From the NCBI GenBank assembly GCA_046734315.1, contig JBKPQY010000036.1:1-57234 (forward strand): 57,234 bases of DNA, read 5' to 3'. Position numbers and translations under genes: made by a program. The notes under the pieces were generated by a model. It searched no databases, was not told the origin of the DNA, and saw nothing but the letters and a program-made list of their open reading frames with translations. Position 1 is the first letter of the stretch. Each line of letters starts with the position of its first letter. Shown piece by piece: positions 26,517-34,721 of the stretch. This DNA comes from DASXRA01 sp046734315. Its GTDB lineage: Bacteria > Actinomycetota > Actinomycetes > Mycobacteriales > Jatrophihabitantaceae.

Positions 26517-28496
26517 TCAGAAGACGTACACCGTGATTGTGTCGCCGCGATGCACCGGCGTTCCGGACGCCGGGTCGAGCTGGAACACGGTGCCGGAGGA
26601 GCCGCCCAGGATCTCGCGCACCTTCACCTTCAGTCCCGCGTCCTCGAGCGTCTTGCGCGCCTGGTCGACAGGCGTGCCGGTGGCAACGTCCGGCACGGTG
26701 ACCGTCTCGGAGCCCTTGGACACCGTGATCGTGACGGTGTGCCCCTTCTCCAGGTGCGAGCCGGCGCCCGGGTCCTGCGAGATCACCGTGCCCTGGTCGA
26801 CGCTGTCGCTGAACTGCCGGTCGACGTTCACGTCGAACCCCGCGTTCTGCAGCTGATTCGCGGCGTCGTCCTGGCTCTGGCCGGTGATGTCAGGCACGGT
26901 CAGCAGCTGCGGGCCGCTGGACACGATGAGCGTCACCGGTGTGTGAGCGCGAACCTGGGTACCCGCGGCCGGCGAGGTGCCGATCACGTGATCTTTCGCG
27001 ACGTTGTCGTCGAAGCGCTGCGTGGTGCTGACGTCGACGGGCAACGCGCCGAGTGCGTCTGTGGCGTCGCCCTGCGACTTTCCCCGCAGCTGCGGGATCT
27101 CGTAGAGCCTCGGGCCGAGCGAGATCAACAGCGTGACGTGGCCGTGCCGGCGCACTTGGCTCCCGGCTCCCGGTCGCGTGCCGACCGCCTGGCCCTCCGG
27201 GACGTTCTCGTCGTTGACCTCGCTGGTCGTGACGTTGAAACCGGCACGATGCAGCGCCGCCAGGGCAGTTGCCTGGGGCTCGCCACCGACGGCCGGCACC
27301 CGGGCGAAGCGTCCTGCGACGAGCCACCACCCGGTGAACCCCGCACCGGCGCCGATCAGCAGGAAAACCAGAAGGATGATCAGGAGGCCACGGCGGCGCT
27401 TGCGGCGACTCGTGGCAAGGGGCGACTGGCCTGTCGGCCCGCGCGGCGGGGTCAGCGGCAGCGGGGAGGGCGGCGGCACGAGGCCGGGCGGGCTGCCCAC
27501 CGCCGTGTGGTGCACGCCGGAGCCAGGAGCCAGGCGCTGGGTAGTGCCCACGTCGGGCGCAGCAGCGGTGTCTGCGGTGGCGCTCGGCTGGTTGCCGTTC
27601 GGGCGGGGGCGGGCGGGCACCGGCACCACCGGCAGGTTCAGCTCGGCGCGCACGTCTGCCAGTTCGGCGAGGAAGGCGCCGGCGTCACTCGGACGCCCTG
27701 CGGGATCACTGTCGGTGGCGCGCACCACCAGGTCGTCCAGCTGCGCGGCGATGCCCGGGACCTGCGACGACGGCGCCGGCACCCTGGAGTGCACGTGCTG
27801 GTAGGCGACCGCCATCGCGGTGTCGCCGACATAGGGCGTTTGGCCGGTGAGCAGCTCGTAGAGGACGATGCCCGCCGAGTAGACGTCGGACCGCTGGTCG
27901 GTGTTCCCCCGGGTCACCTGCTCCGGCGAGCAGTAGGCGACGGTGCCCATCATCACCCCGGCCTGCGTGGCGGTGCCCTCGGCGCCCACTGCGCGGGCGA
28001 GACCGAAGTCGGCGACCTTCACCACGCCGTCGTCGGACAGCAGGATGTTCTCGGGCTTCACATCGCGGTGCACCAGGCCGGCGCGGTGCGCCACCGCGAG
28101 CGCGGCGAGAACCGGCTCCATGATCGAGACCGCCTCGGCGGACCGGAGCCTGCCGCGCTCGCGCAGCAGGTCGCGCAGCGTGCGGCCGCTGACCAGTTCC
28201 ATGACCAGGTAGACGAGGCGCCCGTACGCCGTGTCCTCCGAGCCCTGGTCGTAGACGGCAACCGTGTTGATGTGCGAGAGCTTCGCCGAGGCACGGGCCT
28301 CGCGCGTGAACCGGTCGGCGAACTCGGGATCGGCGGACAGCCCACTGGACATGATTTTGACCGCGACGAGGCGGTCGAGCCGCTCGTCGACGGCCCGATA
28401 TACCGTCGACATCCCGCCGCGGGCGATCCGAGCGCGGATCCTGTATCTGCCGTCGAGGAGGCGGCCGACCAGCGGATCTGCGGTGGCCGTCTGCAC
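26517..28496 (-). CDS. pknL: PASTA-domain Ser/Thr protein kinase (PknL position, PknB-like build)
   Basis: The 659-aa kinase starts at GTG 28496, with TAGAAT 6 nt upstream. The kinase domain (about 15-275) has the Gly loop ARGGMSTVY, VAVKIM lysine, HRDVKPEN catalytic loop, DFG and the GTVAYCSPEQ segment. A Pro-rich linker leads to a single membrane helix (about 362-385, LLIILLVFLLIGAGAGFTGWW). Four PASTA repeats follow outside (about 390-659), each with PxxxGxxxxxA-type starts. PASTA kinases sense peptidoglycan fragments and phosphorylate division and wall proteins. Linkage to the Rv2175c-like gene at 30342 and to aroG supports the PknL assignment, although mycobacterial PknL lacks PASTA repeats. 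Confidence 0.92.
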   Translation of the reverse strand: MQTATADPLVGRLLDGRYRIRARIARGGMSTVYRAVDERLDRLVAVKIMSSGLSADPEFADRFTREARASAKLSHINTVAVYDQGSEDTAYGRLVYLVMELVSGRTLRDLLRERGRLRSAEAVSIMEPVLAALAVAHRAGLVHRDVKPENILLSDDGVVKVADFGLARAVGAEGTATQAGVMMGTVAYCSPEQVTRGNTDQRSDVYSAGIVLYELLTGQTPYVGDTAMAVAYQHVHSRVPAPSSQVPGIAAQLDDLVVRATDSDPAGRPSDAGAFLAELADVRAELNLPVVPVPARPRPNGNQPSATADTAAAPDVGTTQRLAPGSGVHHTAVGSPPGLVPPPSPLPLTPPRGPTGQSPLATSRRKRRRGLLIILLVFLLIGAGAGFTGWWLVAGRFARVPAVGGEPQATALAALHRAGFNVTTSEVNDENVPEGQAVGTRPGAGSQVRRHGHVTLLISLGPRLYEIPQLRGKSQGDATDALGALPVDVSTTQRFDDNVAKDHVIGTSPAAGTQVRAHTPVTLIVSSGPQLLTVPDITGQSQDDAANQLQNAGFDVNVDRQFSDSVDQGTVISQDPGAGSHLEKGHTVTITVSKGSETVTVPDVATGTPVDQARKTLEDAGLKVKVREILGGSSGTVFQLDPASGTPVHRGDTITVYVF

Positions 28497-28508
28497 ACCG
28501 GGATTCTA
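28497..28508 (-). promoter_or_regulatory. -10 element of the PASTA kinase gene, leaderless
   Basis: TAGAAT (28503-28508, minus strand) is near consensus and lies exactly 6 nt before GTG 28496. No ribosome site is present. Confidence 0.6.
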
Positions 28509-28630
28509 GATGTCGGGCGCCTCTTTTCCCGCCTGCGCGAATCCGTGTCTGCACCGTGCCTATTCCGGCTACGCGGATCTCCGTCTCCACCACTCGCTGG
28601 CGCTCGGGTGGACCCGGATCTCCGCACGCG

Positions 28631-28686
28631 CCTGCGGCGCGCCCGCATCGCGGCGCCGGGCTCTTCGCGCGAGCGCTCATCGCGCG
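28631..28686 (-). repeat. Copy of the dispersed GC-rich element
   Basis: Read on the minus strand, this stretch has the core GAGCGCTCGCGCGAAGAGC followed by a gCCgCGATGCGGGC-type and GCGCC-type stretch, as at 1615, 1919 and 49865. It lies in the 234-nt gap between the divergent kinase and spermidine-synthase-like genes. The rest of that gap (28509-28630) shows ATCCG/CTGCACCG stretches that resemble the flank of the copy near 37400. No gene is seen in the gap. Confidence 0.7.
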
Positions 28687-28717
28687 ATGGCTCCACCCGG
28701 TCGCAAGCGCTGATCGT

Positions 28718-28730
28718 TAGCCTGGGCATC
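28718..28730 (+). promoter_or_regulatory. -10 element of the spermidine-synthase-like gene, leaderless
   Basis: TAGCCT (28718-28723) lies 7 nt before GTG 28731, and no ribosome site is present. The box supports this start over many upstream in-frame codons. Confidence 0.5.
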
Positions 28731-29564
28731 GTGCATGCGGTGCCGGTCGGGTCGGGAGTGGCCGAACTGCTTGCCGATGCCGACCGTCCCGGGGGCTGGC
28801 TGCTCCTGGTCGACCGGATCCGGCAGTCGTATGTGGACCTCGACGATCCGACGTACCTCGACTTCGAGTATTTGCGCAGCATGGCTGACGTCGTGGACGC
28901 GCTGCCCCCCGGCCCGATCACAGTCGTCCATGTCGGGGGCGGTGGGTGCACGTTCGCGCGCTATGTCGCAGCGACGCGCCCCGGGTCGTCGCAGGTCGTA
29001 TTGGAGCCGGACACCGCGCTGGTCGAGCTGGTGCGGGACCGGCTGCCGTTGCCGCGCGGCGCCCGGATCCGGGTGCGGCCACAGTCCGGCCGGGACGGCG
29101 TGCGCGGCATGCACGCCGGCAGCGCCGACGTCATGGTCGTCGACGCGTACCTGGGCGGGCGGGTACCCGGCGAGCTGACGACCCGGGAGTTCCTCGCGGA
29201 CGCGGCCCGCGTGCTGCGCCCCGACGGCGTGCTGCTGGCCAACCTGACCGACGGGCCGCCGCTCGCCTACACCCGGCGCGTCGTCGTGACGGTGCGGGCC
29301 GTGCTACCCCAGCTGCTGCTCACCGGCTCCGGCGGCGTGCTGGGCAAGCGCCGCTACGGCAACCTCGTGCTGGCGGCCAGCCGTGCTCGGTTGCCGCTGC
29401 GGGCGGTCCGGCAGGCGGCCGCGTCGGCGACGTTCCCGACGCGGGTACTGGCCGGTGCGGCACTCGACGGGCTGGTCGGCGCGGACGTGGAGCCGCTGAC
29501 CGATGCGGCGCCGATGCGCTCGCCGCGTCCTCCGGAGGAGGGGTGGCGCGTTGAACCGGACTGA
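28731..29564 (+). CDS. Spermidine synthase-like SAM-binding protein
   Basis: The 277-aa protein from GTG 28731 has a polyamine-synthase-like N-terminal hairpin (DRIRQSYVDLDDPTYLDFEYLR). A Rossmann core follows with VVHVGGGGCTFARY, VVLEPDTALVELVRD, and SADVMVVDAYLGGRVPGEL, where the acidic position aligns with the catalytic Asp region. It ends with LRPDGVLLANLTDGPP. Such proteins in actinobacteria are annotated as spermidine synthase-like or fused MFS-spermidine synthases without the transporter; true aminopropyl transfer is not proven. The gene overlaps the following methyltransferase start by 14 nt, so they form an operon. Confidence 0.82.
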   Translation: MHAVPVGSGVAELLADADRPGGWLLLVDRIRQSYVDLDDPTYLDFEYLRSMADVVDALPPGPITVVHVGGGGCTFARYVAATRPGSSQVVLEPDTALVELVRDRLPLPRGARIRVRPQSGRDGVRGMHAGSADVMVVDAYLGGRVPGELTTREFLADAARVLRPDGVLLANLTDGPPLAYTRRVVVTVRAVLPQLLLTGSGGVLGKRRYGNLVLAASRARLPLRAVRQAAASATFPTRVLAGAALDGLVGADVEPLTDAAPMRSPRPPEEGWRVEPD

Positions 29565-30321
29565 CCGGGTGCACACCAACCGCGCGCGCGCCGAGTCGTT
29601 CGGAGCTGTGGCGGAGGCGTACGACCGGGTGCGGCCGAGTTACCCACCGGCGCTCGTCGATGACCTGCTCGCGGGCGCCCCCGCCGACGCGCTCGACGTC
29701 GGCTGCGGTACCGGTAAGGCGGCGCAGCTGCTCGCCGAGCGGGGCGTCCCGGTCCTCGGCGTCGAAGTCGACGTGCGCATGGCAGCGGTCGCCCGCTCGC
29801 ATGGCATCGCCGTCGAAATCGGAACGTTCGAGCGATGGAAGGCGGCCGGGCGCCGCTTCGACCTGATCGCCAGCGGGCAGGCGTGGCACTGGATCGACCC
29901 GGATGCCGGCGCCGCCAAGGCGGCGGCGTTGCTGCGCCCGGGCGGACTGCTTGCCCCGTTCTGGAACTTCTCCTCCATCGACGCCGGCCTGCGCGCGCGC
30001 ATCGACGGCGCGTACGCCCGTGTCGCCCCGCAGGTGACCGACCGGGCCGTCGTACGCGGCGGCGGCCCGGCGACGATCCCACCGGCCGCCGGGCAGCTGC
30101 GCGGAAGCGGACTGTTCGCAAGCGTCGAGCTCCGCCGCTACCCATGGGAGCGCGACTACACCCGTGACGAGTGGCTGGCGCTCATTCGCACACACAGTGA
30201 TCACAGCACACTGCCGGTCGGCCAGCTCGCGGCGCTGCTCGACGCCGTAGGTGAGGCGATCGGCAACCGGCTCGTACACGCCCGCTACGTCACGCAGGCA
30301 ATCTTCGCTCGCCGCGACTGA
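29551..30321 (+). CDS. Class I SAM-dependent methyltransferase
   Basis: The best start is TTG 29551, about 10 nt after the strong GGAGGAGGGG; GTG 29569 is an alternative. The 256-aa product has FGAVAEAYDRVRPSYP, motif I LDVGCGTGKAAQLLAERG, an acidic motif II (GVEVD), and SGQAWHWIDPD, a pattern common in the methyltransferase-11 family. The substrate is unknown. It overlaps the spermidine synthase-like gene by 14 nt, which suggests a shared small-molecule pathway. Confidence 0.85.
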   Translation: MNRTDRVHTNRARAESFGAVAEAYDRVRPSYPPALVDDLLAGAPADALDVGCGTGKAAQLLAERGVPVLGVEVDVRMAAVARSHGIAVEIGTFERWKAAGRRFDLIASGQAWHWIDPDAGAAKAAALLRPGGLLAPFWNFSSIDAGLRARIDGAYARVAPQVTDRAVVRGGGPATIPPAAGQLRGSGLFASVELRRYPWERDYTRDEWLALIRTHSDHSTLPVGQLAALLDAVGEAIGNRLVHARYVTQAIFARRD

Positions 30322-30341
30322 GTTGTGGCAGGCTATTCGCC

Positions 30342-30689
30342 ATGCCCGAGGAGGCGCCGGACCTGGAGCTGATCGCTGTCCCCGAGGCTGCACAGGCGCT
30401 GGGCGTCCCACCGAAGCGGATCAGCCAGTGGATGCGCGACGGCGTGTTGCTCGCGGTGCGCGACGTCGAAGGCGAGCGCTGCGTGCCGGCGGCGTTCATA
30501 CAGCAAGGCGCGGTCGTGAAGGGCCTGCCCGGCGTGGTGACGTTGCTTCGTGACGCGGGCTATCAGGACGACGAGATCGTGACCTGGTTGTTCCGCGCGG
30601 ACGAGTCGCTGCCGGGCACGCCCATCCAGGCGCTGCGCGACAATCGCGGCACCGAGGTGAAGCGCCGCGCCCAGGTCGCCGGCTACTGA
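30342..30689 (+). CDS. Rv2175c-like DNA-binding protein, probable PknL substrate
   Basis: This 115-aa protein has a winged-helix/MerR-like N-terminal part (VPEAAQALGVPPKRISQWMRDG) and the C-terminal family block FRADESLPGTPIQALRDNRGTEVKRRAQ. Both fit the mycobacterial Rv2175c family, a DNA-binding protein phosphorylated by PknL. Here the kinase gene (28496 leftwards) is separated by only two genes. ATG 30342 has no clear ribosome site; CAGGCT 7 nt upstream could be a weak -10 for a leaderless start. Its stop overlaps the crtYc start by one base, so the regulator may be cotranscribed with the cyclase genes. Confidence 0.88.
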   Translation: MPEEAPDLELIAVPEAAQALGVPPKRISQWMRDGVLLAVRDVEGERCVPAAFIQQGAVVKGLPGVVTLLRDAGYQDDEIVTWLFRADESLPGTPIQALRDNRGTEVKRRAQVAGY

Positions 30690-31021
30690 TGGGCCATTTC
30701 GTCTACCTGGCGTTGCTCACCGGGTGCCTGGTCGGTGCCGCGCCGCTCGAGTTACTCCTCCATACGCAGGTGTATGCGCGCTGGCTCCGTCTGCTGCTCG
30801 CACTCGCGCCGACGGTGGCGATCTTCGCTGCGTGGGACGTGTACGCCATCCACCGTCACCACTGGCGCTACGACCGACAGTGGACTACGGGCGTGACGCT
30901 GCCCGGCAGACTGCCCCTGGAGGAGTTGCTGTTCTTCGTGGTGATCCCCACCTGCGCCATCTTGACGTTGGAAGCGGTGCGCCGGCGGCGTCCACAGTGG
31001 ACGATAGGCGACGAGTCGTGA
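30689..31021 (+). CDS. crtYc: Lycopene cyclase subunit, CrtYc type
   Basis: The 110-aa membrane protein has three hydrophobic helices and the family motif LPLEELLFFVV, together with WDVYAIHRHHWRYD. It is one half of the heterodimeric lycopene beta-cyclase of actinobacteria (the CarR-type domain fold). ATG 30689 overlaps the preceding stop (TGATG). The GTG of the partner gene overlaps its own stop (GTGA), so the two halves are co-translated. With CrtYd it forms beta-ionone rings on lycopene in the membrane. A C50-type cyclase was considered, but no crtEb elongase is seen nearby. Confidence 0.93.
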   Translation: MGHFVYLALLTGCLVGAAPLELLLHTQVYARWLRLLLALAPTVAIFAAWDVYAIHRHHWRYDRQWTTGVTLPGRLPLEELLFFVVIPTCAILTLEAVRRRRPQWTIGDES

Positions 31022-31374
31022 GCTACACGGCACTGGCCATCGCGGGGATCACCGCCGCCGTGCTCGTCGACCTGGCGGTGGTGCGCACACGTCTCCTGCG
31101 CCGAAAGGCGTTCTGGACCGCATACGGCATCGTGTTGTTCTTTCAGCTGATCGTCAACGGCGTTCTTGCGGGGTTGCCCGTCGTGCGCTACGACCCCGCC
31201 GCAATCATCGGCCTGCGCATCGCGTACGCGCCGATCGAGGACGTGGCGTTCGGCTTCGCCATGGTGCTGCTCACGCTCGCCACGTGGGTTGCGCTTGGTC
31301 GTAGCGCCGGGCGACGAGCGCCCCGACCAGGCCACGTGCTGCGACCCCCGCCCGGCGGCCGACCGGTACGGTGA
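31018..31374 (+). CDS. crtYd: Lycopene cyclase subunit, CrtYd type
   Basis: The 118-aa protein from GTG 31018 has three membrane helices and the second cyclase motif PIEDVAFGFAMVLLT. It pairs with CrtYc. The start overlaps the CrtYc stop by 4 nt. The last 35 codons extend past the final helix as a basic, Pro-rich tail (GRSAGRRAPRPG). They lie over the 3' end of the convergent crtB gene, which overlaps it by 104 nt. Confidence 0.92.
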   Translation: MSYTALAIAGITAAVLVDLAVVRTRLLRRKAFWTAYGIVLFFQLIVNGVLAGLPVVRYDPAAIIGLRIAYAPIEDVAFGFAMVLLTLATWVALGRSAGRRAPRPGHVLRPPPGGRPVR

Positions 31375-32218
31375 GCCGCCCGCCGAACACGTTGTAGTCC
31401 GCCGCTTCAATCTCATCGAGGATGCGGCTGTACAGGGCGGCTGCGGTGCGCAGGCAGTCTCGCGAGGTCGGGTGGACGAGTTCGATGCCCGGGACGGCGC
31501 GCAGGTAAAGGTCGCGCGTCCGGGCGATCTCGGCCGCCAGCAGGTTGCGGATCGGCTCGTCCACGGCTCCGGCGCGCACGGCGCGGCACAGCCGGTCGCG
31601 GTCGACACCGAACCTGGAAAGCGATTCCTGCGGCAGGTAAACGCGTCCCCGCGCCAGATCCTCAGCGATGTCACGCAGGAAGTTGGTGAGCTGGAAGGCT
31701 ATGCCCAGGTCGGCCGCGTACGGTTCCAGCACTTCCCGATCGATCGTCGGGTCGGCCCGTCCGAGGATCGGCAGCATCTCCAGCCCGATCACGGCGGCCG
31801 AGCCCCACATGTAGGCGGCCAGATCGTCATGAGTCTGGTAGCTCGTCGCGGTGAGGTCGGAGCGCATCGCGCTGAGGAAGTCGGCGAAGTACGAATGCGG
31901 GATGTCCCACCGGCCGATCGTGTCGATCACCGCCCGGCACACCGGGTCCACGGATGTGCCGAGTTCGAGGTCGGCGAGGAACTCGGCGCTCCATGCCTCG
32001 AACCGGTCCGCGCGGTCGGGGCCGAAGCCGTCGACGATGTCGTCCGCATAGCGCGCGAACCCGTACAGGGCATGCACGTACGGGCGCTTGGCGGGCGGCA
32101 GGAGCAGCGTGGCCAGGTAGTACGTCTTGCCATGTGCAGCGTTGAGCCGCCGGCACAACTGGTAACCATTCGCCAGATGGCGCGACGTGATGCCCGCTGC
32201 CACCAGCGCGCGCCTCAT
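31271..32218 (-). CDS. crtB: Phytoene synthase
   Basis: The 315-aa protein begins at ATG 32218, overlapping the crtI stop (ATGA). It has both aspartate-rich motifs of squalene/phytoene synthases, YADDIVDG (about 51-58) and NFLRDIAEDLARGRVYLP (about 160-177). It joins two geranylgeranyl diphosphates into phytoene at the membrane surface. The first part, ITSRHLANGYQLCRRL, also fits the family. It is third in a tightly overlapping crtE-crtI-crtB operon. Its end runs 104 nt into the convergent crtYd. Confidence 0.95.
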   Translation of the reverse strand: MRRALVAAGITSRHLANGYQLCRRLNAAHGKTYYLATLLLPPAKRPYVHALYGFARYADDIVDGFGPDRADRFEAWSAEFLADLELGTSVDPVCRAVIDTIGRWDIPHSYFADFLSAMRSDLTATSYQTHDDLAAYMWGSAAVIGLEMLPILGRADPTIDREVLEPYAADLGIAFQLTNFLRDIAEDLARGRVYLPQESLSRFGVDRDRLCRAVRAGAVDEPIRNLLAAEIARTRDLYLRAVPGIELVHPTSRDCLRTAAALYSRILDEIEAADYNVFGGRLTVPVGRRAGVAARGLVGALVARRYDQAQPTWRA

Positions 32219-33639
32219 GCCGCCATCGTGACAGTCCCGGTAACCCGCGCAGCGGCCAGTCGTCCCGACACCAGTGCCATCGGCACGCCGACGCCGGGCT
32301 GCACGTTCGCGCCGCACCGCACGAGGTTCTCGACTCGGCGATCGAGCGTCGGCAGCCGGAACGGACCGGTCTGCGCCACGGTGTGCGCCGCGCCGAACGG
32401 CGTGCCGGCGGGGTAGCCCCGGGCGGCCCAGTCCGCGGGTGTCGTCAGATGTTGCACGTCGGGATCGAGACCGACCTCCTCGAGCATGCGCTCGGCGTAG
32501 GGCGCCGCTTCCGTTTCCCAGTCGATCGGCACGGGGTGGGCCAGGTTCGGTGCGGGAAACAGCACATAATGCGCGTGCGCGCCGGGCGGTGCGAGGGCCG
32601 GGTCGGTCACCGTAGGCGTGGTGCGCAGGAACGACGGATCGCTCATCGGCCTTCCGCGCCGGATGATCTCGTCGAACGTCGATCGCCAGGCGGCTCCGAA
32701 CGAGAGTGTGTGATGGGCGTCCGCGGTGCCCGACCGTACGCCGGCGAGCAGCACGACGCAGGACGGCGCGTAGCGCGCCCGCAGCCGATCCGGCGGGCGA
32801 TTGTCGACGACAACGTCGGCAGGGATGCACTCACCGCCCTTCGTCACCACTGCTCCTGCTCGGCCGTCGCGGATCTCGAGGCGTTCCGCCGCAATACCGT
32901 AGCGTATGGTCACGCCGTGCCGACTGGCGGCGGCGGCCAGCGCCTGAGGCACAGCGTGCACGCCGCCGATCGGGAAGTAGACGCCGGCCACGGCGTCCAG
33001 GTAGGCGATCACCCCGTACAGGGCGAGGGCCTGCGCCGGTGCCAGCCCGGCGTACATCGACTGGAACGTGAACAGGCGCCGCAGCCGGTCGTCGTGTACG
33101 AACGACGCGATCTTCGGGGCCAGCCGACGGAAGCCACCGAGGGCGATCAGCCGCAGCAGCGGGCGGCCGAGCAGAGCGAGTGGCGAGTCCAGGTTCCGGG
33201 CGATGAAATGCGGCATCTCGACGGCGTAAAGCTCGCGCAGCCAGGCGACGAGGCGGCGATATCCGTCAGCCTCGCGCGGCCCACAGACGGCCGCGACCTC
33301 GCCTGCCATAGCGTCGATGTCGGCGTGTACGTCCAGCATCGAGTCGTCGGCGAACCGGGCGCGGTAAGCCGGGTCGAGCCGGCGCAGGTCGAGTGTCATC
33401 TCCTCGCCGACGGCGGCAAGCGTCTCGGCGAGTAGCCACGGCGCGGTGAGCACGGTCGGACCCGTGTCGAACCTGAACCCGCGATCGCACAGTAGGCCGG
33501 CGTGCCCTCCCGGGCCGTCCGTACGCTCCAGTACGGTTACCTGGCGACCGGCTCCGGCGAGGTGCAGCGCCGCCGCGAGCCCGCCGAGGCCCGCCCCGAT
33601 GACGACGACACGATCCGTACGCCCGGGAACGGTCCTCAC
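32215..33639 (-). CDS. crtI: Phytoene desaturase
   Basis: The start is GTG 33639, overlapping the crtE stop (GTGA). The 474-aa protein has the FAD-binding VVVIGAGLGGLAAALHLAGAG near the N-terminus, TGPTVLTAPWLL, YFPIGGVHAVPQAL, and the C-terminal CrtI signature around VRCGANVQPGVGVPMALVSG. It introduces the double bonds that turn phytoene into lycopene. Operon position between crtE and crtB confirms the role. A related but distinct desaturase is encoded at 37530. Confidence 0.93.
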   Translation of the reverse strand: MRTVPGRTDRVVVIGAGLGGLAAALHLAGAGRQVTVLERTDGPGGHAGLLCDRGFRFDTGPTVLTAPWLLAETLAAVGEEMTLDLRRLDPAYRARFADDSMLDVHADIDAMAGEVAAVCGPREADGYRRLVAWLRELYAVEMPHFIARNLDSPLALLGRPLLRLIALGGFRRLAPKIASFVHDDRLRRLFTFQSMYAGLAPAQALALYGVIAYLDAVAGVYFPIGGVHAVPQALAAAASRHGVTIRYGIAAERLEIRDGRAGAVVTKGGECIPADVVVDNRPPDRLRARYAPSCVVLLAGVRSGTADAHHTLSFGAAWRSTFDEIIRRGRPMSDPSFLRTTPTVTDPALAPPGAHAHYVLFPAPNLAHPVPIDWETEAAPYAERMLEEVGLDPDVQHLTTPADWAARGYPAGTPFGAAHTVAQTGPFRLPTLDRRVENLVRCGANVQPGVGVPMALVSGRLAAARVTGTVTMAA

Positions 33640-34697
33640 GTGTGGCGCTCGGTGGCGAGCACGGCGAGCCCATCGAGCACGTTGCGGGTGTCGTCGGAGA
33701 TTGCCGGCGTGTCCAGTGCGGCACGCGCCCGCGCGGTTCGCTCGCCGATGCGGGCCTCGACGCGATCCAGTGCGCCTGTCGCGACGATCACGTCGCACAG
33801 CGCCGCCGCGCCCGCCTCGTCGAGGTCACGATCGCCGAGGCCCGCACGCAGCAGCCGCGCCTGATCCGGGTCGGCGGCGTCCATCGCCAGCGCCACCAGC
33901 ATGGTGCGCTTGCCCTCACGCAGGTCATCGCCGATCGGCTTGCCGGTACGTCCCGGATCGCCGAACACGCCGAGCACGTCGTCGCGCAGCTGGAATGCCT
34001 CGCCGAGCGGCAGGCCGTAGCCGCGCAGCGCCGCGACCACCTCAGGTGCTGCGCCGGCGGCGGCCGCGCCGAACTGCAACGGTCCCTCGACGGTGTACTT
34101 GCTCGTCTTGTACTCCGCGACGCGCTGCGCGTCCTCGATCGAGAAGTCGCCGCGGGCCTGGACGAGCATGTCCAGGTACTGACCGGCCATGACCTGCTGA
34201 CGCATGTCGTCATAGACGGCGCGCGCCCTGCGGCCCTCGGCGGAGCTGAAGCCGGCGGCGGCGAACATCGCGTCGGCCCAGGACAGCAGCAAGTCACCGA
34301 CGACGATCGCTGCCGCAGTGCCGAATACGCGCGCGTCGCCGGTGAACGCGCCGCGGGCGTGCATCGCGGTGAACGCGGCGTGCACCGAGGGGCGACCCCG
34401 GCGGGTGCCTGAGCCGTCCATCACGTCGTCGTGGATGAGTGCGCAGCCGTGCAACAGTTCCAGGCTGGCCGCCGCCGTGATCATCGGCGCGTCGCCGGAC
34501 GAGTCCCGCACGCAGCGCCAGCCGCAGTAGGCGAACATGGGGCGCAGCCGCTTGCCGCCGTCCAGCACGAAGCTGCGCGCGATCTCGGCCAGCGCGTTCA
34601 GATCGTGGCCGAGGTCTGACAGCCGGGCGGCGCGCGCGTCGAAGAAGGTGCCCAGTTCCGCGTCGACCCGCGCGACTACGCTGCCCAGGTCGATCAC
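33636..34697 (-). CDS. crtE: Geranylgeranyl diphosphate synthase (polyprenyl synthetase)
   Basis: The 353-aa protein has GGKRLRP (about 44-50), the first Asp-rich motif LIHDDVMDGSGTRRGRP and the second, FQLRDDVLGVFGDPGRTGKP. It lengthens prenyl diphosphates to C20 for carotenoids. The GTG at 34697 is supported by TAATGT 7 nt upstream (leaderless). It occupies the place of idsA2 (Rv2173) next to metF in mycobacteria. Here it heads an overlapping crtE-crtI-crtB operon. Chain length is inferred from the operon. Confidence 0.93.
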   Translation of the reverse strand: MIDLGSVVARVDAELGTFFDARAARLSDLGHDLNALAEIARSFVLDGGKRLRPMFAYCGWRCVRDSSGDAPMITAAASLELLHGCALIHDDVMDGSGTRRGRPSVHAAFTAMHARGAFTGDARVFGTAAAIVVGDLLLSWADAMFAAAGFSSAEGRRARAVYDDMRQQVMAGQYLDMLVQARGDFSIEDAQRVAEYKTSKYTVEGPLQFGAAAAGAAPEVVAALRGYGLPLGEAFQLRDDVLGVFGDPGRTGKPIGDDLREGKRTMLVALAMDAADPDQARLLRAGLGDRDLDEAGAAALCDVIVATGALDRVEARIGERTARARAALDTPAISDDTRNVLDGLAVLATERHT

Positions 34698-34721
34698 AGC
34701 GCGGACATTACGCTGATCCGC
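34698..34721. promoter_or_regulatory. Divergent leaderless promoters for crtE and metF
   Basis: TAATGT (34705-34710, minus strand) lies 7 nt before GTG 34697, and TACGCT (34709-34714, plus strand) lies 7 nt before ATG 34722. The two -10 hexamers overlap by two base pairs within a 24-nt gap. This is the second back-to-back leaderless pair in the window. Confidence 0.6.

Noticed and set aside
26400..28730. Very long plus-strand open frame antisense to the PASTA kinase, continuous with the spermidine-synthase-like gene
   Set aside because: The kinase on the other strand has all motifs; the antisense translation is Arg/Gly/His-rich without domains. Only the part from 28731 is a gene, supported by a -10 element there.
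30689..31374. CrtYc/Yd as a C50 carotenoid cyclase
   Set aside because: No lycopene elongase (crtEb) is in the cluster, and CruF points to a C40 monocyclic product.
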